Of a stretch of 64,000 nt of DNA, positions 58,172-64,000 are shown in pieces. A program made the translations under genes and the position numbers. Under the pieces are notes generated by a model. It made no database searches. It was not told where the DNA came from and saw only the letters and a list, made by a program, of their open reading frames with translations. The stretch is taken from the NCBI RefSeq assembly GCF_004054105.1, contig NZ_SBLC01000007.1, forward strand, positions 62,001 to 126,000, in the 5' to 3' direction. Source of the DNA: Falsigemmobacter intermedius (GTDB lineage Bacteria > Pseudomonadota > Alphaproteobacteria > Rhodobacterales > Rhodobacteraceae). Position 1 is the stretch's first letter. Every line of letters starts with the position of its first letter.

Positions 58172-58854
58172 GACTCTCGGCAGACCTTCAGGCATTTCAG
58201 ATCAAACTCGGGCATGACTTCCGCAGGCCCGAGCTTCTGGTCCGCGCCCTGACCCATCCCTCCATCGCCACCGCCACCCGGCCCGACAACCAGCGGCTGG
58301 AGTTCCTCGGCGACCGCGTGCTGGGCCTTGTGATGTCCGAAGCCCTGCTGATGGCCGACCGTGCCGCCTCCGAAGGCCAGCTTGCCCCGCGCTTTAACAC
58401 CCTCGTGCGCAAGGAAACCTGCGCTGAGGTCGCGCGTGAGCTTGGCATCGGCGATGTGCTGCGCCTTGGCCGCTCGGAAATGCTTTCCGGCGGGCGGCGC
58501 AAAGAAGCGCTTCTCGCCGATGCCATGGAGGCGGTGATCGCCGCCGTCTACCGTGATGCGGGCTTTGAAGTGGCCAAGGCCCTGGTGCTGCGCCTCTGGG
58601 GCAACCGCGTCACGGAGGTCCGCGCGGATGCGCGCGACCCCAAGACCTCGCTGCAGGAATGGGCCCAGGCCCGCGGTCTGCCGCCGCCGAGCTACACAGA
58701 AATCGCCCGTGAGGGTCCCCCTCACGAGCCCCGCTTCACCATCGCCGTCCGCCTCGCCTCCGGCGAGGAGGAACAGGCGAAAGCCGGTTCCAAACGCGCC
58801 GCCGAACAGACGGCCGCCCGCACGCTTCTCGCGCGCCTGGAGACTACCTCATGA
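58168..58854 (+). CDS. rnc: Ribonuclease III
   Basis: A 228-residue double-strand-specific RNase for rRNA and mRNA processing. The catalytic signature is [18 protein letters not shown], a second acidic site is [12 protein letters not shown], and a C-terminal dsRBD runs [20 protein letters not shown] to the end. The GTG start at 58168 overlaps the lepB stop. Confidence 0.97.
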   Translation: MRLSADLQAFQIKLGHDFRRPELLVRALTHPSIATATRPDNQRLEFLGDRVLGLVMSEALLMADRAASEGQLAPRFNTLVRKETCAEVARELGIGDVLRLGRSEMLSGGRRKEALLADAMEAVIAAVYRDAGFEVAKALVLRLWGNRVTEVRADARDPKTSLQEWAQARGLPPPSYTEIAREGPPHEPRFTIAVRLASGEEEQAKAGSKRAAEQTAARTLLARLETTS

Positions 58855-59822
58855 ATGACGACATCCACGACACCCCCGAAACGCCCGAGACGGTTTTTGC
58901 CGAAGGCCCGCAGCGCGCGGGCTTTGTCGCTCTCATCGGCGAGCCGAACGCCGGCAAATCGACGCTCCTGAACCGTATGGTCGGCGCCAAGGTCTCGATC
59001 GTGACGCATAAGGTCCAGACCACCCGCGCCCGCATCCGCGGCGTGGCCATGGCGCCGGCCGCCAATGCGCAGATCGTCTTTGTCGACACTCCGGGCATCT
59101 TCCGTCCGCGCCGCCGCCTTGACCGTGCCATGGTCACCGCCGCCTGGGGCGGTGCTGCCGATGCCGATCTGGTCGTGCTGCTGATCGAGGCGCACCGCGG
59201 CCTCACGGAAGGCACCAAAGCCATCATCGAGGCGATCCGCGACAAGCTGCCGGGCAAAACCAAAGTGGCGCTTGCGATCAATAAGATCGACCGCGTCAAA
59301 GCCGAAACCCTGCTCGCGCTGACCCAGGAAATGAACGAAGCCTATCCCTTCGTCAAAACCTTCATGGTCTCAGCAGAACGCGGCTACGGCGTTGAGGATC
59401 TGCGCAACTGGCTAGGCAATGAGCTGCCCGAGCACCCCTGGCTCTACCCGGAAGACCAGATCGCCGATCTGCCCATGCGCATGATCGCGGCCGAAGTCAC
59501 CCGCGAAAAGCTGACCCTGCGCCTTCACGAAGAGATCCCCTATCAGCTGACCGTTGAGACCGAAAAGTGGGAAGACCGCAAAGACGGCTCCACCCGGATC
59601 GATCAGCTGATCTATGTCGCCCGCGACGGCCACAAGGGCATCATCCTCGGCGCCGGCGGCTCGACCATCAAAGCGGTCTCCACCGCCGCCCGCCAGGAGC
59701 TGACCGAATTCCTCGGCCGTCCGGTCCATCTGTTTTTGCAGGTAAAAGTCCGCCCCGAATGGCTCAATGAAAAAGAGCGCTATTCGGAAATGGGCCTCGA
59801 CTTCAAAGACGGCGACGCCTGA
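58851..59822 (+). CDS. era: GTPase Era
   Basis: A 323-residue GTPase for 30S ribosome maturation. G1 GEPNAGKST (30-38), G3 DTPGIF, G4 NKIDRV, and a C-terminal KH domain with [20 protein letters not shown]. It overlaps rnc by ATGA, a standard rnc-era couple. A repeat copy begins right after the stop. Confidence 0.98.
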   Translation: MNDDIHDTPETPETVFAEGPQRAGFVALIGEPNAGKSTLLNRMVGAKVSIVTHKVQTTRARIRGVAMAPAANAQIVFVDTPGIFRPRRRLDRAMVTAAWGGAADADLVVLLIEAHRGLTEGTKAIIEAIRDKLPGKTKVALAINKIDRVKAETLLALTQEMNEAYPFVKTFMVSAERGYGVEDLRNWLGNELPEHPWLYPEDQIADLPMRMIAAEVTREKLTLRLHEEIPYQLTVETEKWEDRKDGSTRIDQLIYVARDGHKGIILGAGGSTIKAVSTAARQELTEFLGRPVHLFLQVKVRPEWLNEKERYSEMGLDFKDGDA

Positions 59823-59867
59823 TTTTGGTTTTTTAAAAATACTCCGGGGCCCGGGGCAGCGCCCCGG
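59823..59867 (+). repeat. Copy 3 of the TTTGG...AAATACTC motif with GC hairpin
   Basis: TTTTGGTTTTTTAAAAATAC TC (59823-59844) is followed by CCGGGGC-AGC-GCCCCGG (59851-59867). It begins immediately after the era stop codon. The rest of the gap to 59987 is a C-rich, gene-free stretch. Confidence 0.65.
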
Positions 59868-59987
59868 ACCTCTCCACCCGGACCAACGGCCCCGGCTGAC
59901 GCCCCCGCCCGCAGCGCCGACCCCGGGGCATCCCACGGCACCGCCACTGCCCCGCCTCTCTCCCCCAGCCCGCGCCAGGGACATAAT

Positions 59988-60326
59988 ATGAGCCCCCCCC
60001 GTCTTACCGCTGATTTCTGGGTGAAAGCCTATCTCGCCCGGCTCCGGCTGACGGATATTGCTGCCTACGTCACCGCCAAAGGCGATCCGGACGCAGGCTC
60101 AGTCGTGGTGAAATGCGCCACCCTCGACGGTCAGGCCCGCGCTTTCTGCCGCAGCTATGATCTTATGAGTGGCGCCCGTCTCTGGATGGAACTCGCCTCC
60201 GGTCCGGAGACCGAGGTTGATGAGGCCTTACAGCGCGCGCGCAGCCGCGACCCCGACCTCTGGATCATCGAGATTGAGGACCGTCAGGGCCGCACCCTGC
60301 TCGATGAGCCGGGACTGGCTGAGTGA
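59988..60326 (+). CDS. DUF1491 family protein
   Basis: A 112-residue cytoplasmic protein fitting DUF1491 of alphaproteobacteria: RLTADFWVKAYLARLRLTDI, VTAKGDPDAGSVVVK, AFCRSYDLMSGARLWME and DPDLWIIEIEDRQGRTLLDEP. No function known. It commonly lies after era, as here; recO, often next in relatives, is absent. Confidence 0.9.
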   Translation: MSPPRLTADFWVKAYLARLRLTDIAAYVTAKGDPDAGSVVVKCATLDGQARAFCRSYDLMSGARLWMELASGPETEVDEALQRARSRDPDLWIIEIEDRQGRTLLDEPGLAE

Positions 60327-60344
60327 GACCGGGCCTGACCCGTC

Positions 60345-60821
60345 TCAGCCCAGAACCGGGACACAGATCAGGATCTCAGCGTCATCGGGCTGGACACCAG
60401 GCTCAAGACTGTCGGCATAAAGTTCAAAAGGCTTGCGGCTGTCATCAATCTGCTCACCCGAGCCCGGGATCCACTCGTCATAAAGCCAGCACCAGGCTTT
60501 CATCAGACTGTTGAATCCCCCCTTATGGGTCAGCACCGCATAGCGGCCCGGCTTCAGGTCAGAGGGGGTCATCCCCTCAGGTGCCGCCATCACCTCTGAC
60601 ATCAGCACGCCCAGATCGGCGCGCTGCTCTTCCGGCGGGGTGGTGCCGGGATCATCGTGATAAAAACCGACAATAGCCTCAACCTCGGGGGCGAAAACCT
60701 GCGCGGCGGCCAGAATTTCCTCAAGCTTTTCAAACCCTTTTTCAACTTCGGAATAGGGCCCCGTCCAGGGCATCAGCAACATGGGCTGCTGTTCAAGGGT
60801 TGTCACTCGTACCGGATACAT
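60345..60821 (-). CDS. GyrI-like (AraC effector-binding domain) protein
   Basis: A 158-residue SOUL/GyrI-like small-molecule-binding domain: VRVTTLEQQPMLLMPWTGPY at the start, then VGFYHDDPGTTPPEEQRADLGV, GRYAVLTHKGGFNSLMKAW and the end IDDSRKPFELYADSL…AEILICVPV. Such stand-alone domains may bind toxins or gyrase, or act as effector sensors. It is convergent with DUF1491. Confidence 0.87.
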   Translation of the reverse strand: MYPVRVTTLEQQPMLLMPWTGPYSEVEKGFEKLEEILAAAQVFAPEVEAIVGFYHDDPGTTPPEEQRADLGVLMSEVMAAPEGMTPSDLKPGRYAVLTHKGGFNSLMKAWCWLYDEWIPGSGEQIDDSRKPFELYADSLEPGVQPDDAEILICVPVLG

Positions 60822-60978
60822 AGGGGGCTCCTTAACTTATTTGCAGGAAACGCCCCGACAGGCCCCGAGTTTCCCGGCGCATGCATTTAAAACAAGTTTT
60901 CGAGGAAGGATCACATACTCTTGATTAACTAAATTCTTGGATGATTAATGGTGGAATTAATCAACCTTAAAGATAGTC

Positions 60979-61353
60979 ATGAAGACCTTTCTCCTGATCG
61001 GCGCAGTTCTTGTCTCCGGCTGTGCAACGATCACCCGTGGCAGCGAAGACGTGCTGCAGATTGTCACCCAGCCCTCCGGGGCCCAGGTGCAGACCAGCAA
61101 TGGGATGAGCTGCGCTTCCACCCCCTGCGCGCTGAAAATGCCGCGTCGATCCGACCTCGTGGTCACGATCTCAAAGCCGCGCTGCCAGACGGCTCAGGTC
61201 AATGTCACCCACAGAACGGCGGATGCCGGGGCAGCCGGGATGGCCGGTAACGTCCTCGTCGGCGGCCTGATCGGCCTTGCGGTGGATGCCGGCAGCGGCC
61301 CGACCCAGGAGCTGGTCCCCAATCCGGTCACGGTCAATCTGAACTGCCGCTGA
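60979..61353 (+). CDS. Small lipoprotein, PEGA-like
   Basis: A 124-residue envelope protein with a short lipoprotein signal (LIGAVLVSGCATITRG; lipidated Cys15). The rest has the PEGA-like pattern LQIVTQPSGAQVQTSNGMSC…TPCALKMPRRSDLVVTISKP and a Gly/Ala-rich hydrophobic stretch AGAAGMAGNVLVGGLIGLAV. Homologous small proteins are common surface lipoproteins of unknown role. The 125 bp upstream are AT-rich. A CTGCCCCGC/GCGGGGCAG inverted repeat follows at 61361-61399. Confidence 0.8.
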   Translation: MKTFLLIGAVLVSGCATITRGSEDVLQIVTQPSGAQVQTSNGMSCASTPCALKMPRRSDLVVTISKPRCQTAQVNVTHRTADAGAAGMAGNVLVGGLIGLAVDAGSGPTQELVPNPVTVNLNCR

Positions 61354-61509
61354 GCGGTGCCTGCCCCGCTGCCCCGGCCCTGTGCCTGCGGCGGGGCAGC
61401 CCCCCGACCGGGGTCAGGCCTGGTCAAATGCGGATCGGACGCGTGATCGGGTTGAACCTGCGGCCACACTTCTCCATATAGGCAGGGTTCCTCCGGAGGT
61501 CCGTAGTTG

Positions 61510-62469
61510 ATGCAATATCTCGAATTCGAAAAACCCCTCGCTGAAATCGAAGGCAAGGCGGAAGAGCTGCGTGCCATGGCACGGGCGAATTCAGAGGCTG
61601 ACGTCAGCAAAGAAGCCGATGCGCTTGACCGCAAGGCCGAAGCGCTGCTGAAAGACCTCTATAAAGACCTGTCGGCCTGGCGCAAATGCCAGGTGGCCCG
61701 TCACCCTGACCGGCCGCATTGTAAAGATTACATCGACACGCTCTTCACTGAATACACCCCGCTTGCGGGCGATCGTAACTTCGCTGACGACCATGCCGTC
61801 ATGGGCGGTCTGGCGCGGTTTAACGACCAGCCGGTCGTGGTGATCGGCCAGGAAAAAGGCCATGACACCAAGTCGCGCATTGAGCGCAACTTCGGCATGG
61901 CCCGCCCGGAAGGCTACCGCAAAGCCGTCCGCCTGATGGAAATGGCGGCCCGCTTTGGCCTGCCGGTCATCACTCTGGTCGACACCCCCGGTGCCTATCC
62001 CGGCAAAGGCGCGGAAGAGCGCGGCCAGTCCGAAGCCATTGCGCGCTCGACTGAGAAATGCCTGCAGATCGGCGTGCCGCTGATCTCGGTCATCATCGGT
62101 GAAGGCGGCTCGGGCGGCGCCGTGGCTTTTGCCACCGCCAATAAAGTCGCCATGCTGGAGCATTCGGTTTATTCGGTCATCACGCCGGAAGGCTGCGCCT
62201 CGATCCTGTGGAAAGACGCCGACCGCGCCCGCGACGCCGCCGAAGCGCTGCGCCTGACCGCGCAGGATCTGCTGAAACTCGGCGTGATCGACAAGATCAT
62301 CCGCGAGCCGCTGGGTGGCGCACAGCGCGACCGCGAAAGCACCATTGCGGCCGTGGGCGATGCCATTGCCGCAATGCTGAAAGATCTGAACGGCAAATCG
62401 CCCGAGGCTCTGGTCAAGGCGCGTCGTGAGAAGTTCCTCGGCATGGGCGCGCGCGGCCTCGCCGCCTGA
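61510..62469 (+). CDS. accA: Acetyl-CoA carboxylase carboxyltransferase subunit alpha
   Basis: A 319-residue subunit that with AccD moves the carboxyl group from biotin to acetyl-CoA, first step of fatty acid synthesis. Blocks: [77 protein letters not shown] and [25 protein letters not shown] lies 10 bp before ATG 61510; TTG 61507 is a conceivable start. Confidence 0.98.
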   Translation: MQYLEFEKPLAEIEGKAEELRAMARANSEADVSKEADALDRKAEALLKDLYKDLSAWRKCQVARHPDRPHCKDYIDTLFTEYTPLAGDRNFADDHAVMGGLARFNDQPVVVIGQEKGHDTKSRIERNFGMARPEGYRKAVRLMEMAARFGLPVITLVDTPGAYPGKGAEERGQSEAIARSTEKCLQIGVPLISVIIGEGGSGGAVAFATANKVAMLEHSVYSVITPEGCASILWKDADRARDAAEALRLTAQDLLKLGVIDKIIREPLGGAQRDRESTIAAVGDAIAAMLKDLNGKSPEALVKARREKFLGMGARGLAA

Positions 62470-62490
62470 TCGCATCGGGCTTTGTAAAAG

Positions 62491-62526
62491 AAACACCGGC
62501 AGCGCCTCTGGCCTGCCGGTGTTTTT
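62491..62526 (+). terminator. Terminator of accA
   Basis: A 12-bp stem AAACACCGGCAG (62491-62502) / CTGCCGGTGTTT (62513-62524) plus Ts, between convergent accA and znuA; usable from both sides. Confidence 0.9.
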
Positions 62527-62547
62527 CATTCAGAAACAGCAGATTGG

Positions 62548-63567
62548 TTATTTCAGGCAGTCGCTGATCTTTACTGCCAGATCCCGCATCAGCGCCGCAT
62601 AAAGCCCCGGCCCTTTCGGCAGTGATGAGCCTGACGGATCCAGCGCCGCGCCCTTTTTTACCGAACTCCCCTCAAGCACGGTGTCAAGAAGCCGCTCAGA
62701 CTGGCCCACCTCCGGGAAGGCGCAGACCACCTTCTCTTCACTGAGGCGCGCGCGCAATGCGCTCAGATGCTGCGCCCCGGGCCCCGCCGCATCGCCCCCC
62801 GCCACGGTTCCCGCAGCATGCAGCCCGTAATGTTCCGTGAAATAGCCATAGGCGTCATGGCCCAAGACGAAGGGACAATCCTTCACCGGGGCCAGCAGGT
62901 CGCGCAATTCACCGTCGAGCGCCCGCAGTGATGCGGCGGCGGCTTTGGCATTGGCCTCATAATCGCCGGCATGATCGGGATCTGCCTCAGAGAGATGACG
63001 CGCGATCAGGGTGAGCCAGTAGAGCGCATTGGCCGGCTCCAGCCAGGCATGCGGATCATTCGCGCCATGGGCGTGGTCATGCCCCTCATGATCGTGGTGG
63101 TTATCATGGTCCCTGGCTTCATGGTCATGCCCTTCGTGACCATGGGCGTCATGGTCGTGACCGGCGTGGTCGTGATCCCCGTGATCGTGATATTCATGGT
63201 CATGGTCATGCCCGTGACCGCCAGCGGCTTCTGCCCAGGCCCGCAGTCGGGTGCCCGGGGCCTGCAGCAGCGGCAGAGCAGACGGACCGCCGCCTTCCAG
63301 CGCGCGCGCCATCCAGGGCGCCATATCCGGCCCCGTCCAGATCACCAGATCTGCCCGCGCCAGGGCCGAAGCCTGGCTGGGGCGAAGAGCAAAGTTATGC
63401 CCATCCCCCGCTTCATCCATCAGCAGCACCGGCTCTGCCCGCTCTCCGGCGACCAGCGAGACCAGCGCGTGCACCGGGGGCAGATCCGTCACGATGCGCA
63501 GCTCTGCCGCCTGCAGCATCAGCGGCATCAGCGAGACGACCGCCGAAGTGCTTAAGAATTTCAGCAT
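62548..63567 (-). CDS. znuA: Zinc ABC transporter substrate-binding protein
   Basis: A 339-residue periplasmic zinc-binding protein delivering Zn to ZnuBC. Signal peptide residues 1-20, then the cluster A-I fold with GDGHNFALRPSQASAL (metal His58), WTGPDMAPW, the His/Asp-rich zinc loop at 117-173 (long runs of HDH), PHAWLEPANALYWL (second metal His), LGHDAYGYFTEHYGL and the final Asp in ALDPSGSSLPKGP. AAAGGAG precedes ATG 63567. It is divergent from zur across a Zur box, so repressed when zinc is sufficient. Confidence 0.95.
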   Translation of the reverse strand: MLKFLSTSAVVSLMPLMLQAAELRIVTDLPPVHALVSLVAGERAEPVLLMDEAGDGHNFALRPSQASALARADLVIWTGPDMAPWMARALEGGGPSALPLLQAPGTRLRAWAEAAGGHGHDHDHEYHDHGDHDHAGHDHDAHGHEGHDHEARDHDNHHDHEGHDHAHGANDPHAWLEPANALYWLTLIARHLSEADPDHAGDYEANAKAAAASLRALDGELRDLLAPVKDCPFVLGHDAYGYFTEHYGLHAAGTVAGGDAAGPGAQHLSALRARLSEEKVVCAFPEVGQSERLLDTVLEGSSVKKGAALDPSGSSLPKGPGLYAALMRDLAVKISDCLK

Positions 63568-63610
63568 CACGGGCTCCTTTGCGGGCTTTCCTTCGGGCGA
63601 CAGTTTCTGT

Positions 63611-63627
63611 ATGTGATAATATAACAT
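63611..63627. promoter_or_regulatory. Zur box between znuA and zur
   Basis: ATGTGATA-A-TATAACAT is an 8+1+8 palindrome with one mismatch, matching the alphaproteobacterial Zur operator pattern around TGTTATAnTATAACA. It lies 43 bp upstream of znuA and 19 bp upstream of zur, so one site can repress both. Confidence 0.85.
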
Positions 63628-63646
63628 GTCAAGCGGTGAAATTCGG

Positions 63647-64000
63647 ATGCATCCCACGGCCTTTCATCACCACGAACACCACCACTGCACCGGTGCGGTC
63701 CTCGAGCAGGCGGAACTTCGTGCCCGCGAGGCAGGCGTGCGGCTGACCCCGGTGCGCCGGCGCACGCTGGAGATCCTGCTGGAGGAACATCGCGCCATGG
63801 GGGCCTATGAGGTGCTGGACCGGCTGGCCACAGAGGGCTTTGGCCGTCAGCCTCCCGTGGTCTACCGCGCCCTGGAATTCCTTGTGGAACAGGGGCTTGC
63901 GCACCGCGTCCAGCGGCTGAACGCCTTTGCCGCCTGTATGCATCCGGCGGAAGATCATGAACCCGCCTTCCTGATCTGCCATCTGTGCAAACGCATCGCC
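63647..64000 (+). CDS. zur: Zinc uptake regulator Zur (Fur family), 3' end off window
   Basis: The window ends 118 residues into the frame beginning ATG 63647. An N-terminal His-rich leader (HHHEHHHC) precedes a Fur-type winged helix: EAGVRLTPVRRRTLEILLEE, AYEVLDRLATEGFGRQPPVV and YRALEFLVEQGLAHRV, then LNAFAAC and the start of the dimer/metal domain FLICHLCKRIA, with the CxxC zinc site. Divergent from znuA across its own operator. Confidence 0.92.
   Translation, partial: MHPTAFHHHEHHHCTGAVLEQAELRAREAGVRLTPVRRRTLEILLEEHRAMGAYEVLDRLATEGFGRQPPVVYRALEFLVEQGLAHRVQRLNAFAACMHPAEDHEPAFLICHLCKRIA

Noticed and set aside
63060-63215. Short-period repeats (catgatcg-like) that could suggest a CRISPR or tandem repeat
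   Set aside because: They are the codons of the His/Asp-rich zinc loop of ZnuA, with irregular spacing and no spacers.

Overview
This is a high-GC chromosomal segment of an alphaproteobacterium, almost certainly a member of the Rhodobacteraceae/Paracoccaceae. The evidence is lineage gene content and order: the block rpoZ, rsh, DUF2062, pdxJ, acpS, lepB, rnc, era, DUF1491; the UPF0262 gene next to a low-molecular-weight phosphatase; a Branch-type glycosyltransferase beside a NodH-like sulfotransferase; and a Zur/ZnuA pair. No rRNA, tRNA, CRISPR array, prophage or plasmid functions were seen.

Layout. 1-0.85 kb: 5' part of the thiamine-binding protein gene thiB behind a TPP riboswitch and a clear promoter. 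1.6-3.5 kb: a partner-switch pair (STAS anti-anti-sigma plus ATP-binding anti-sigma), divergent from a stand-alone AsnC ligand-binding protein and an SDR oxidoreductase. 3.6-8.5 kb: a MATE pump divergent from carB. 8.5-10.1 kb: a gene-poor stretch with AT-rich islands. 10.1-16.3 kb: a CAP lipoprotein and an L,D-transpeptidase, then radC, dnaJ and dnaK (with an RpoH-type promoter) and a polysaccharide-export permease on the minus strand. 16.4-23.5 kb: cysQ, galU, two paralogous glycosyltransferases, a Branch-type glycosyltransferase and a sulfotransferase, together a plausible module for a sulfated surface glycan. 23.5-35.4 kb: housekeeping genes nadK, glyA, pepN, hisD, a DMT transporter, HU, amn and acs. 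35.8-39.0 kb: a pyridoxamine-phosphate-oxidase-like gene broken by two IS110/IS1111-type elements, which I read as one nested inside the other. 39.0-49.7 kb: a large beta-helix protein, UPF0262, phosphatase, cardiolipin synthase, an EEP hydrolase, an NTF2-like protein, a GNAT acetyltransferase, nadD, dacB and an odd beta-helix membrane protein. 49.8-52.7 kb: ispH, a YqaA-type protein, an NYN-domain protein and folK. 52.8-60.3 kb: the conserved rpoZ-to-era block. 60.3-64 kb: a GyrI-like protein, a small lipoprotein, accA, znuA, a Zur box and the 5' part of zur.

Regulatory signals readable directly are the TPP riboswitch, the RpoH-type dnaK promoter, the Zur operator and several strong hairpin terminators. 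Non-ATG starts are common: TTG at 19390, 41976, 44022 and 52071; GTG at 24268 (minus), 37367, 46641, 48130 and 58168; and probably CTG at 55438. The most unusual observations are the nested IS elements with their long non-coding 3' ends, a 67-bp inverted repeat pair with a compensatory base change in its hairpin, a recurrent TTTGG...AAATACTC intergenic motif, and the glycan cluster linking a sulfotransferase to a nearby PAP phosphatase. All functions are assigned by motif reading and memory of families; no database search was possible.
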